NCBI GenBank assembly: GCA_032871835.1 | Contig: CM065298.1 | Span: 14,203,096 to 14,267,095, forward strand | Length of the DNA: 64,000 nucleotides | Origin: Dipteronia dyeriana | Lineage: Eukaryota; Streptophyta; Magnoliopsida; Sapindales; Sapindaceae | Direction of reading: 5' to 3' | In this document: positions 32,936 through 44,170 of the stretch, piece after piece | Numbering within the stretch: the stretch's first letter is position 1 | Layout of the letters: each line of letters starts with the position of its first letter | Position numbers and translations under genes: made by a program | The notes under the pieces: generated by a model | Databases searched by the model: none | The model's input: only the letters and a program-made list of their open reading frames with translations | What the model was told of the DNA's origin: nothing

Positions 32936-33627
32936 TATGACTTCTCTAGTCCGGGCACGTTGATGATTAAATATTTGTGTCTTTTAATGGACTATCAACA
33001 TTAATAGTTTAACTCCCAACTATACGAGTTTAACTCTGAATCTGACCACTGGGAGTTTATTAAAAGACAAATATTCACATCATGATCATCCGCAATATGG
33101 AAGCTCACAACATGATCCATAATGGAACATTAACTATACTACTAGCTGTAATAAATTCTAGTATAAAATCACAGAGCCAGTGGAGTGGTTCTCTCAAAAT
33201 TACCTATCAAATAGTGGTTCTTTCAAATCAATCAACCCTTATTATTTCATAATCGATATAATAACCACGTCCTAAATTACAAACTCATAACAATTAAGGA
33301 AACTTGATAATGCAAAAGAGTATATCACATCCAGTGAGCATCTTTTACAATGAAGCCAAGAGTTTATTAACATCATAAAATTTTCTATTATCTTAGAAAA
33401 GATTCTACTTAAATAAATAATGTAACAAAAATTCATTAGGTGATACAGGCCACAAACTAACCAAAATCAAAGTCATTACTTGGCCTTCATAGAAGGCAAT
33501 TTTTCTACATTTTGATCAGAGACCTACACCTCTGCACATAACAATATAACATAACCACGTATATTTCTTTCTACGAAACCTATCCACTTCTGCAAATTGA
33601 TGCCATTGTTTTCTTTGCCTACTGTTC

Positions 33628-33750
33628 TGCTACAGCAGCAAAAGAGCAAGCTTCAAAATACTCAGAAATAGCTTTCCATCCAATTTTCAACATCTTAGCA
33701 CAGCTTCTAATCCCAGACACCCCACCAACCAACAGTTTATCTACTGAATG
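33628..33750 (-). CDS. Possible 3'-terminal exon of an unidentified gene
   Basis: On the minus strand, after a TTTTAG acceptor at about 33751, one frame reads S-V-D-K-L-L-V-G-G-V-S-G-I-R-S-C-A-K-M-L-K, then G-W-K-A-I-S-E-Y-F-E-A-C-S-F-A-A-V-A-E-Q and a TAG. A second open stretch upstream at about 34150-34000 (R-Y-K-R-K-W-K-R-L, then a Leu/Cys-rich hydrophobic run) could be a preceding exon with a membrane segment. In copy A the same region has lost the first part and has a changed stop. I do not recognise the family, and these could be untranslated sequence. A MITE sits 7 bases upstream of the proposed acceptor. Confidence 0.3.
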
Positions 33751-33757
33751 CCTAAAA

Positions 33758-33872
33758 CTTGGGTGCATCACGATGCACCATGCATCTTCCACCGTGATGC
33801 TGCCACGTCAATAAAATTGGCGACGTGGCAGCATCATGGTGGAAGATGCATGGTGCACTGGATGCACCCAAG
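33758..33872. mobile_element. Foldback MITE forming a long near-perfect hairpin
   Basis: Arms of about 52 bp (33758-33809 and 33822-33872) are complementary with only a few mismatches around a 12-base loop. The outer ends are CTTGGGTGCATC and GATGCACCCAAG. Each arm contains GCCACGTC, a G-box-like ACGT core. Absent from copy A. The TSD is not evident. If transcribed, the hairpin could feed small-RNA production. Confidence 0.8.
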
Positions 33873-34142
33873 AATTTCTCCTACCGAACACATGCTCAGC
33901 CTTCAAAAGCCAAGTGTCCTAGATATTCCCACAAGTACAAATTCCGAAAACACCATATTCGACTTACCCTTTATCGTCCAACTCCCCTTACCGACGAATA
34001 GAGGATAAAACAGGTATTGATAAGCAAGCAGTAGACTGATCAAGGAGGCATAAGAGATGCAGCAGGCAAAGTGCCCAGATGAGGTTCCCTACATCTAAAT
34101 TCAATCTCTTCCACTTCCTCTTATATCTCAAATGACCAATCT

Positions 34143-34997
34143 ATGTTCTTATATAGTACTAAGACTCAGACTCGTGGATGCAATAAAGAACAATCATTGT
34201 CTTATAAACCTAACCAATACTCAGGCATGCATAAGTGCAGTATACAAATCTTCATTGCTGCTAGTATGATTACACCAAAAACTAGTTTCGGCAGTGCTTC
34301 AGACTTCAGGTTCCTCTCCTTAATTTCCAGTCAAGGGGACAATCTTGTTACAGGTCTGTCTAAGGACCCTATGAACAGCACAGCACATAAAGAACTCCAC
34401 TAGCTAATCCATGTCAAAACTCTTGAATTACCCGAACAAAACATTCAATTTCTTCAATAAACATCTTGTGGCATCAACCTCGGCAACCCAATTGTATTGC
34501 CAGAATAACATTGGGAGCATAATTACCAGAGAAAAAAATTAACAGATTTAAACAACCGCTCTTGTAATAATTAGGTAACTTCATCATATACGAGCAACAA
34601 TGATGTAGTCCTACGCTATAAAAACAAACCATAAACTCATCGAACCATCAATCGATTCCAAGCTACACCTGAGAGGTTTAGTACTGCTCAAAGAGTCCAC
34701 ACTAATGTTCACAAGCATTAACCACAAAAAGAACCATAGCAGTTCATTCGATAACCTAAATCAAATCTACATAGCATTTTCTAACAATACTACTTTTTTT
34801 AGTGCATACAAAGTTCAAAAATTTCACAATTGGAACAGTAATTCATAGATTAATCACAGAAATTTTAACAATAACCAGAGGAAAAAACATCAATTAATCA
34901 TAACAAGCCATAACATTAACAACAACAACAACACTGCTTTATTTATTTACTTGATAAAAAAAAAAGAGATAAAATTGAGTATAAAAAACTAGAAATT
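34143..34997 (-). other. Downstream region of the acidic-protein gene
   Basis: Non-repetitive DNA between duplication B and the stop codon at 34998. It may hold the 3' untranslated region. On the minus strand about 34320-34210 stays open (R-N-L-K-S-E-A-L-P-K-L-V-F-G-V-I-I-L), possibly a further exon of the unidentified gene. Simple repeats AACAACAAC lie near 34917-34935. Confidence 0.4.
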
Positions 34998-35489
34998 TCA
35001 CACAACACCTTCAACAAGAGTTGGCTTTTCACTTTCTTTCTCTTCTTTCTCTTTCTTCTCTTTCTTCTCTTCCTCTTCTTCAATACTCAAACCCTTCAAC
35101 CCTTCCACGAATCCGTCGCCTCCCTTCCCCTTCTCCACGTCGCCACCGCCGACCACCACCACCTTATCCTCACTCTCCTCAACAACCCCATCTCCCTTCA
35201 GCACCCCACATGGGCCCGGCACCTCCGGAACCGGCGACACTCCCACCACCGTGTCGGAAGCGGCGTCCTTGGCCGCCGCTGGCCAGGGATCGTCCACGCA
35301 GCTTGCCGGGTCGTCGTCATCGTCGTCATGGAAGAGCGTGGAGGCTCGTGACGAGACGGCGGATGCGGCTCTGAGGAAGGCCTGCTTGATGGAATCAGGC
35401 TGCAAAGCGCAGTCTTCGAGACCGGCGTCTTCGAGGCGCGGAGGGAGGATGTTGTTTAGTAATCCAGTACCTTCTTTTGTAGCTTCCAT
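34998..35489 (-). CDS. Conserved-looking acidic plant protein of unknown function, 163 aa
   Basis: A single uninterrupted exon reads ATG to TAA-type stop on the minus strand. The region is clearly GC-rich against AT-rich flanks, typical of a real coding exon. The N-terminal third (L-P-P-R-L-E-D-A-G-L-E-D-C-A-L, then D-S-I-K-Q-A-F-L-R-A-A-S-A-V) looks like a folded conserved motif. Next come a run of six aspartates near residue 55 and C-V-D-D-P-W-P. The C-terminal third is a charged Glu/Lys run (residues about 137-155) likely to be disordered or coiled. No signal peptide or membrane segment is seen, so it is probably cytosolic or nuclear. The start has no competing upstream ATG nearby. I cannot name the family, and function is unknown. 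A plus-strand frame over the same bases (35021-35374) is a shadow. Confidence 0.75.
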   Translation of the reverse strand: MEATKEGTGLLNNILPPRLEDAGLEDCALQPDSIKQAFLRAASAVSSRASTLFHDDDDDDPASCVDDPWPAAAKDAASDTVVGVSPVPEVPGPCGVLKGDGVVEESEDKVVVVGGGDVEKGKGGDGFVEGLKGLSIEEEEEKKEKKEKEEKESEKPTLVEGVV

Positions 35490-35955
35490 GGATGTATGTA
35501 TATAATTTTAAAAAACAAAAGAGAAATGAGAAACCCTAACCCACCAAGTAAGCAGACGAACAAAACAAGAACCAGAGAGGCGGTTAAGTGGCAAATGAAT
35601 CTGGATTCTGGAGAGTTGTGTTGTGTCTGAATTTTTTTACAGTTAATTTAATTTGGGGATTCCAGTCTAGTGCAGTTATTTTAGGAGGAGATTCAAAATT
35701 ATATGATAGTAAATTATAGTTGTAACTTTTACGAATTATTAATTTATGATACGAACGAGACCACCGATTTATATAAGGGTTTTTAAAAAAATAATATCTT
35801 AGTAAATTATTGAAATTATTGTATTCCATCGGTCCAATTTGCGATCGGAAAAAATATTATATTATAGAGATTATTGATTTATGGAGTATTAAATTATAGA
35901 GTTTTACCATACAAGCTGAATTTTATATTAAAAAAGGTTGATCTTTTAAGCAAAA
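35490..35955. other. Upstream region of the acidic-protein gene
   Basis: 35490-35600 probably holds the 5' untranslated region of the minus-strand gene. The rest is AT-rich with no recognised element. Confidence 0.4.
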
Positions 35956-35959
35956 CGAA

Positions 35960-36948
35960 AAAAAGTGTTGATTCTTAATGTGGTGTTCCAAGTTACAAGC
36001 GCAAATCATACAATTTGAAAGATCAACAATGGATCTAATGTTTTTTAATGCCCAAATTAAGATTTTAAATTTCTATTGCTGAAATTTAGAATAAAAGTTT
36101 TGTAATGAAATGGTATGACTTGAATAGTTAAGCAAATCAAATCTTCTTTTCAATGAGATAGTTACAAATTTCTCTTCATCCACAAGGGACATTTGCCCAT
36201 TTAATTGTAAAACACTAAAATCGTGTTTGTAGCAATTGGTCTCGCTAGCTCCCCTAACCCAACTGGTGTTGGCAAAAAGATCACGTCATACTAAATAGAA
36301 GAAAAAAAACACGTTTAATTGACCATTCAAACCAATTACAATGACATTATTGGACGATATGCATTACACTTAGATTTTTCAAAACTAGCTTCTCATCTTA
36401 TGAGACCTGCAAATCCAATATATCTCCAATACCAAAACAAATAAACAAATAAACAAACAAGCAAAAAGCCAAATGCCTTCAACAATACATGTACAACTCA
36501 ACCCAGTCACTTAAAAATTCTTTCCATTTACAACCATTTCAACAATGAAAACAAAAAAGCTTAGTATTAACATGTTACAAAGACTACCCATCTATGCAAT
36601 CACCTACTTGCGATCATGTACCCCCACGAATACCAGTATCATAATTAATTGGGTTCAGTGGAGATCAAGAGAAAAAAGAATGTCAATTTAATGATATTCG
36701 GTGTGTAAAATAGTTGAGAGATGTTATGAAGAAAGCATATGAATCTTGGGAAAATCTTGTCGACATGACTATGGTGTTCTTTCTTCAATATTTTGATCCA
36801 CTACACCTACCATTGGAAGGTATGGCCTAATTTTTGTTATCAGTTCCACTTGCTGACATGGGGGCTGTAATCACAGAGAATAAACTTGGAATTGAATGGT
36901 AGGATCAGTTAAGGGAAAGATTTACCAAAGAAATGGCAACCAATATTG
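35960..36948 (-). repeat. PERK 3' flank, duplicated at 62590-63613
   Basis: The order GATTCTTAATGTGGTGTT, TTTTTTAATGCCCAAATTAA, GTGTTTGTAGCAATTGG, CCCAGTCACTTAAAAATTC, then GGATCAGTTAAGGGAAAGATT recurs at 62599 onward. This places the duplication breakpoint about 1 kb beyond the PERK stop codon. The last 110 bases look coding-like on the plus strand (see findings). Confidence 0.85.
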
Positions 36949-39900
36949 TCAAGAGATTTGAATGGAGATGGTGTCTTCCTCTTCTCTATGGGGTTGTATC
37001 TCTTGAGTTGTTTGCCGACCTTCAGTACTAGAGCTAGATGGGTTCTGAACACCATTGCTGGTGACCACACTGAATTCACTGCTACCAATGTCTATGCTTT
37101 GTAGTGCCAACAACTTGAATTTCTTCATGTCTTCCTTGTACTGGCTAGAACTATATTCTGAGCTTCCATGGCTAAACGCTCTGCTGTGCCCTGGTGTGAT
37201 TTCATTCAGATCCTCCAGAGGCAAATTTCCTTCCAAAACTCGAACTATCTGCTCGACATGGTGATAATAAAATAATTACACCACCATAGATTTTGCAATT
37301 ATGATTCTAGTAGAAGTCTTATTCAAATTTCTCAATTTTGTCAACCTACTCATGGTATGGCTCAAATATTAGTTTATGAAAATTAACTTTGCTTATGAAG
37401 GTTTTGGAATTCAAACTCCGAATAGGACTGGGTACCTGGCTCATTCGTGGCCGACGTCTTGCCGAATGATGTACACAGGCAGCAGCACAGGTAACCATTC
37501 GAGTCATTTCACTGAAGTCATACTCCTGCAACTTCGGATCAACAAGAGCATCAAAGTTTCCATCTTCCAGAGCTCGTGCAAGCAAAGGCTTCGCCTAAAA
37601 TTCATACAAGTATCTGTTATGATGTACACTAAAAATTTCATAACAGCATCAGGTGGCAATGACACAGAGAACAAACCCAATCAACCATGCTATCATCAAG
37701 ATAGGAATCATTTTTATCGAAAGGTCGATGTCCAGTGATCAACTCCAGAAGCAGAACCCCAAAGGAGAATGTGTCCGACTTCTCGGTGAGCTTTCCAGAA
37801 GACGCATACTCTGGAGCCAAGTAACTGCATTCGGTCAATGAACGTGCATGAGAAGCAACAGAGGACTGGTTCAAGATAGATAATTAACATTCGGTGAATG
37901 AACGTGCATATTAGCAACAGAGGACTGGTTCAAGATAGATAATTAACTGAAAATGCAGAAGCAGGGTAGTTATACATAATGATAAGCACAATGAACTTTA
38001 CCCGAAAGTTCCCATAACTCGAGTGGAGACATGAGTATCTGTATCTAAAGAAAACTTAGCAAGTCCAAAATCAGCCACCTGAACAAAAGAACATAATAGA
38101 TTCATGACATCAAAGAAAAGTTAAAATCAAAGCACAAAATAAGAAATAAAACCATTATGTTCCATTCAGTGTCCACGGCATTAATGACTTAAAGATATAA
38201 TTTATTGCCAATTTATATACCACTACTTGCTCATAATTCTGTCTAATCAAGTCCGATGAACACAGTTTCGATTTAGCGACTCCATCTAACAAATGCATTT
38301 GCTCATAAATGCCACAACTACCGAGTTAAAGATTCTACTTCAAGCATGGATTGTGTTTATGTGTGCCTTAAAATTACAAACGTGAATTAAAAATGCACGT
38401 ATATATATATATTTAAAAATGAAGGAAAGTGTGCATTGGAGTATAAAATAAATATAAATTTTTTATTAAGTTTTTGGATTATTGCCCTGCACACGTTAAG
38501 AGGATCTTTTTAATATTTGCAAATAGAATTTTAAATTTTAATATTTAGAAAATAAACTTGACCTTTCATTTATTGTTGGAAGGAACATTAAGGGATAAAA
38601 TTTAAGATTCTGCTTGAAGGACTATGACTTATGATGTGATTTATTCAATCAAAATCTTCATATAAGAAGAAATAAAGAACAAAAAGATTTCATTCTAACA
38701 CTGCAAGACATAGAACACACACTCAAGAACACAGACACCCTCAAGAGAACAGAAATAACAAAAATCTGTCAGACCTTTGTACAAACTAATTGACACATAT
38801 CAGCACAAAAGTCAGACAGAAAATCCTACATATCTTACAATAATGTACACTTTATCTTTAATCTCCAGCCATTGATTTTCTAAGGAACTGAAGAAACCTA
38901 CAAAGATAACATCATAGGAACTTAATCCAGCCAATATCTTAAATAAGAGCATGTTGCAAGAAATTTTAAGTTCAAGAAAAAAAAAAAAGCCAACGAATGC
39001 AAGAGGCAAAGGCTTAAACCGGTACAAGAATATTTTGCAAATCTAGATGATGTATCTGAGAAATAGTTATAGATGAAAACCATGAGCAACATGAAAACAC
39101 TATAAATCATACCTTTGCCTCAAAGTTATCATCAATAAGAATATTAGCTGCCTTGATATCACGGTGTATGATCTTGGGCTGACCTGAAGATACATTTACC
39201 TCAAAAGGAGTAAAACGCCAAGATACATACCTTAAATCTCAAGTTTTCTTAAAGTTTAAAATGTTAAACAGAAGCCATAAAATACTCACATTCCTCGTGC
39301 AGATATGCCAATCCTCTTGCAGAGCCTAGAGCAATTTTCATTCTAATTGGCCAGCTCATAACTGGTCTTCCTTTTCCTGTGACATTGTATTAATTTGGTG
39401 AGTCCAGAGTATCATGGTTTCCGATGTGCAAAACGTTATACACTTCTCAAATAACCATGTTGCAAGATCATACACTTCTCATGCACTTCAAATCAAACTC
39501 TGATCAGAATTCCCGGGACAGCAAAATCATATCCTTGCACAAATAGGATCAACTAAATTGAAATGTAGACTCGTAGAAATGAATAGCCAACTCTTCTAAT
39601 TCCCCATTTTAGTGAGTGCTAACATCTAATAGAATGGTTAACACCTCTACCAATACCCGAAGATCTTTCTCTAATCTAACTCCCCGGTAACTTATTTATA
39701 CTTTATCAAAAAAGCAATATACCAAGTCCAATAAAGTATAATATAATAAGTTAATAAATATGCCAGATCAGGGAAAAGGAGGGGGGGGAGAGAGAGAGAG
39801 AGAGAGAGAGGGAACTAGTTGTGTTTGTTTCATTTGTTTCAGAAGATTTACAATAAGCAAGAGTTAAGTTGACAAATGAAATTCCATGAGGCAGTTATAG

Positions 39901-42708
39901 CTAAAGAAATCTCATACTACAAGAATATTCTTAAGGATGAAAGATTAAAAAAGACGAAACTTTGAGTAGTGAGAATCTTTTGGTTTTTCAGATGTAATTA
40001 GCATGATTTTAGATCATTTCTTTCCAGGAAATTAACTTAGACCTTCTAACGTAGTGATGAGGAAGTGGAGACATTATATTTGGCTCATAGAATCAATGAG
40101 AATGAGATCCAGTAACAGAAAGGACTAACCATGTAAATGGAATTCCAAGGTTTTGTTAGGAACAAACTCATATACAAGCAATCTCTGGTCCCCCGACATG
40201 CAGTATCCAACCAGAGAGACAAGATGTCTGTGATGCACACGGTTAATGAAGTCAACCTCTGCCTGAAACTCACGCTCCCCTTGTCCACTTTCCGCTTTTA
40301 GCTTTTTGACTGCTACCACCTTTCCATTTGAAAGAACCCCTTTATGGACATAACCAAAACCACCTTGACCAAGGAGGTTCGCTTCTGAGAAATTATCTGT
40401 TGCCGTCTTTAGTTCTTCATAAGTAAATGTGCTCTGCAAATTTCCAAGTATAATGCCTGGGGATGGTGGTGGGAAAGGTTTATCAGAGCTTGCGCTGCCA
40501 CTTGATGAATAAGGTTTAGCAACTGGTGGCACATTGGAATTTGCTGCAACTCCAGGCGGTGCAGTAAGGTTTGGAAGCAAGGGTCTGTTGTAGGATATTG
40601 CTGAAGATGCATTATCTGGAGAGAATAATAAAGACCAGGAAGTATTATCAGCAGACATCGTCACATTAAATGCCAATTTACAGCAAGTACAACAAACAAG
40701 TCCTCAAGTTTTCAAATTAGATGGGCTTTTGAAGACGAAAGTATATTTGATCGTCCAAGTGTGAAGAAGAAGAAGATTAAATGTCAAAAAGTCTACTGCA
40801 CTCTACAACCTTAGTAGCCAAGAAGATTAACATACAATATAGCAATGTATAGAGCATAAAAGATCAAGTATGAAACTAAAGCAACTCAAAGAACTAAATA
40901 GTAATCAAAGTCAAGCCTCAAGGCTTTTCCCTACAAATGCTTCTATTGAACCACTATGATTCTCAAGTATATGTGATTGTGATTGCAGTACTGTTGGAAC
41001 CATTCGACCAAATTGATTTTCTCATGATGGTCATCAAGGTGTGCTCCTAAAGAATGCAGTTTATTATAAATTCTATCCCCATGTACTGTTACGAATAACT
41101 TCTACCATTCATCTCCTCTAAAAATACCTCTAGTTCGATAACATAATGAGCAGGCCGGCCTTTTCATTAAGGCCACTAACCGCAATTTCATAAACCAGAT
41201 TTATATAATTTACTTCCATTTTAACACACATGACGACATCAATGCATCCAAAAATAGCTACTTAACAAAATCATTAAATTTGAACCATCACACGTAACGT
41301 AAGTGTACACTCGCCATAAATTTACTCTTCATTACCAAGTTTAGAGTAGCAATGTTTATCTGCTTTGTCATCGTCATTCGCTCTATAAAGACACACTAAA
41401 CCACTATTCCTATTCTGCCTAACGCACAATCTTATATAATGCTAAAGAATTGAATGACTCTGCTTCCCTCAATTAAATAAGTACATTCTACTTAATAGCA
41501 TTCCAACCTCAAATTGAATCAATTACATGATCAACAATACGGTTAATGAAAAAGGGTTCTAGAATTGTATAACAGTATTAAAACTTTATATTTCATGATT
41601 TCATCTTTTAGACTCACTTAAAATTAAAGTTTACTACGAAATTGATTGTATATTAGGATCATGGCACTGATTATAGAACAAACCCTGTAAATCAATGCAC
41701 ACACACAAAAAAAAACCGTATAAATGGACACCAAACTCATTGATTTTAGCAAAGATCAAGAACAGATGACTCTATTAGCGTTTACAGAAAATCTCAACAA
41801 AATTATAGCCTAAAATATTTAAAAGAGAACTCCGAACGCATTACTTGTTCTTGAAGAAAAAAAACCCATATCTTGTAAGTAAACAAACCAAACAAAAATA
41901 AATGAAAACACCAACTTAGTTTATCCAGTGAACCCAATACACTTAAATCCTAAAACTGAGGAACGAACTCAGAGCTCAACCCGGAAACCCAAACTATATA
42001 AACAAACAGCAACAAATCATACATTATTAAACTAAACCAACAAATACAGAACCCCGATATTAGAAAAATACAATCTCATTCATTATTCAGAACATCTACA
42101 TTTCAAAACAATACCGACAAACATAAATCACAAAAGAATGTATTCAAAACCCAGTTAGCAGACAGTAAACAAGACAACAAAACAGATACCACTTGTCCAA
42201 AATACTAAAAAACAAAAACAAAACCTCAAACTGAATTAAAAATATAAATATATATATATATAATGCATATATTAAATGCAAACTCATTATATTAAAACAG
42301 TTGACAATTCCACAACCCATTAGAGCCTAAACAGTATATTATTGTGAAACAATAAAAGAAAAGAAAAATACTTTTAGGTCCATGTGAAGGAAGGTTCTGA
42401 GAATCGAGTTTTCGCTTCCTCCTCTTATAAAAAAACACAAAAACAGCCACACCGACCAACACGATTCCGGCACCAATCACCACTCCCACCACCATCGCCA
42501 CCATCGCCCCGGCGGCCACTCCTCCTCCTGTCGGTTGCGCCGCCGGAGTCGCGGGTGTCGACCCGTTCGTCGTCGGAGGTCCGGGAAGGGTCCCGTTTGT
42601 AACCGGCGGCGGTTGAGCGGGAGGGGAGGTAGAGTTAGTAGCAGGGGTTTCTTCCGGCGGCGGTGACACCATCGCCGGAGAGGGAATGTGTACGAATTCT
42701 TTATTCAT
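36949..42708 (-). CDS. Proline-rich extensin-like receptor protein kinase (PERK family)
   Basis: Eight coding exons join to 1665 bases (554 residues): 42708-42372, 40615-40130, 39376-39290, 39183-39113, 38078-38002, 37824-37677, 37594-37436, 37248-36949. All boundaries are GT-AG and the phases agree. Residues 1-60 are a short Pro/Thr/Asn-rich outer region, 64-93 a membrane segment, followed by K-R-R-K-R-K. The kinase runs from about 190: G-Q-G-G-F-G-Y-V loop, V-A-V-K lysine (about 216), H-R-D-I-K catalytic loop, A-D-F-G, A-P-E-Y and the family block A-R-R-R-P-R-M-S-Q. All key residues are present, so an active Ser/Thr kinase at the plasma membrane is expected. PERKs are proposed to sense cell-wall state; the ligand is unknown. 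Oddities: the outer domain is short for a PERK, and K-S-D-T-F-S-F-G has Thr where the family has Val. Met13 may be the true start, because it begins the usual M-x-S-P-P-P leader. Confidence 0.93.
37829..37947. repeat. 60-bp tandem duplication in PERK intron 5
   Basis: Two units beginning ATTCGGT.AATGAACGTGCA and ending AGATAGATAATTAAC lie head to tail, immediately upstream (on the minus strand) of the exon 6 acceptor. The exon itself is intact. Confidence 0.9.
39789..39811. repeat. (GA)n microsatellite in PERK intron 2
   Basis: A run of G followed by about eleven GA units. The intron has no other marked feature. Confidence 0.9.
40616..42371 (-). other. PERK intron 1 (1.76 kb)
   Basis: The longest intron separates the outer/membrane exon from the kinase exons. 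It is AT-rich and shows no transposon boundary or nested gene. A GGCCGGCC palindrome lies near 41152. Confidence 0.8.
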
Positions 42709-43116
42709 TTAATAAATCGAGAGTATTTCTTATTTTTTAGCGTTTGTGTGTGTGTTGTAGTATCAAGTGAAGTGAAAAAAAAAATATTAAAAAAAAATAA
42801 CAAATAAATTTAAAAAAAAAAAAAACACGAAGAAGAAGAAGTGTTTTGTCTGATAGTGTTGAATAGTGAAGATGATTTGAAGAAGAATTTTGGTTGTGGG
42901 GCCAGAAGAAATTGTGAAAAGGAATCAAAACGCAGCGTTTAACGGAAGTTTTTTTTTTTTTTACGACGTTTCGTGGATTCTTACCAGAGTCAAAGATGCT
43001 GGTCTGTATCTCCCTATTACCCTATATACACGGAATTTGGTCAACCTGTTTTTGATTACATTTTCTTATTTTCTAGTGTAGGAAGAACCCTACGTTGCTA
43101 TGGAAATATGGAATGG
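42709..43116 (-). promoter_or_regulatory. PERK 5' untranslated region and promoter (unresolved)
   Basis: On the minus strand the leader is rich in CTTCTTCTTC and T runs (42820-42845 and 42948-42962). I cannot place a TATA box or start site with confidence. A hAT element begins 417 bases upstream of the ATG and may limit the promoter. Confidence 0.4.
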
Positions 43117-43124
43117 TTCAGAAG

Positions 43125-43718
43125 TACGGATGACAGCGGGTAGGATTCGGGTGGATTTTATAAAATCTAAATCTTCACCCGTGAAAATTTTCTTCATCCA
43201 CGTTTGCCCTCGAACCCGCGTAGGTAAGTGGGTTCGCGGGCGGGTTTTAACTCGCAGGTTATGGCTGCACCCATACCCTCACCCGCGAAACAATGTGGGT
43301 TCACGAGTGGATGTTTCACCCACGAGATACCCACAAACCCGCAACCCATGAACCCGCGAACCCACGATTTGTCATTTATAAATTTCCACATGTAATCACC
43401 TATTTGATACTTAATTGAATTAAATTTCAATTTCTAATTCCCTATTTGATACATTACAAAATAATAATAACCATAAAAATAAAATGACAAAAATAATTCA
43501 AATGTCTTGTTTATTTAGTTATAAGTATTTTATTTATGTGGGTTCGCATGTCCAACCCACGGGTTCATTTTTCCAATCCGCACCTGCCCGCAAACCCACC
43601 GGGTTTTTCATTAAATGGATTCATGGGTCCACGGGTTGTAAATTTACCATTCACACCCGACCCTATAGGGTCGGGTTCGGGCGGGTGCCCGCGGGTGCAG
43701 GTCAAATTGTCATCCATA
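43125..43718. mobile_element. Non-autonomous hAT element (same family as 15711-16326, inverted)
   Basis: The ends TACGGATGACAGCGGG and, inverted, TATGGATGACAATTTGACC match the 15711 element in the opposite orientation. The 8-bp TSD has one mismatch (TTCAGAAG 43117-43124, TTCAGAAA 43719-43726). ACCCGCGGG motifs fill both subterminal regions. 594 bp, no transposase; the frames at 43100-43756 are by-products. Confidence 0.92.
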
Positions 43719-43744
43719 TTCAGAAATTACATTTCGAACCATTA

Positions 43745-44167
43745 GAGCATCTCTAATATTATATCAAATGAGTGTGCTAATGTTAAAATTTGACATATAC
43801 CTATTAGACCTTCCTTTAATATAGTGTCAAATATTGTGTCAAATTTGATACAACAATAAATGTTGCTTTTTTAATTATAAAAATGTCATTATATCTATTT
43901 TTTAAATATTTAAAACAATTTAAATTTAATGAACATTAATAATGTTTCAATCAAAATCAAATTCAACCAATTATGCATCAGAAATTTAATAAATGTATTA
44001 ATGGTAAGTGTTGACTTTAATAATTTTAATTAATAAAATAATAAAAATAACATGTTAAATACAACTGTGTATTGAAGCACAATACTAAATTGTTGTGTCA
44101 AATATAAGATTTACATTTTTTTATACTAAATTTAGTATTGACAATAGCACATACATTGGAGATGGTC
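43745..44167. mobile_element. Tourist-like MITE (PIF/Harbinger)
   Basis: The ends GAGCATCTCTAAT and, inverted, GACCATCTCCAATGT are flanked by TTA on both sides (43742-43744, 44168-44170), the TWA duplication of PIF/Harbinger. The interior repeats TGTCAAAT and AATTTAGTATTG. A second member is at 60772-61235. Confidence 0.85.
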
Positions 44168-44170
44168 TTA

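Larger units (their letters stand above)
32945..34142. repeat. Segmental duplication copy B (partner 5566-6532)
   Basis: Same orientation and order as copy A. B additionally contains about 285 bp (33667-33952), including the end of a possible coding exon and a foldback MITE. B lies directly downstream of the acidic-protein gene, so it may be the ancestral location. Confidence 0.9.

Noticed and set aside
35021..35505. Plus-strand Pro/Arg/Ser-rich frames of 84-117 codons
   Set aside because: Antisense shadows of the single-exon acidic-protein gene.
42384..42602. Plus-strand frame opposite PERK exon 1
   Set aside because: A shadow of the Pro/Thr-rich and membrane-coding exon on the minus strand.
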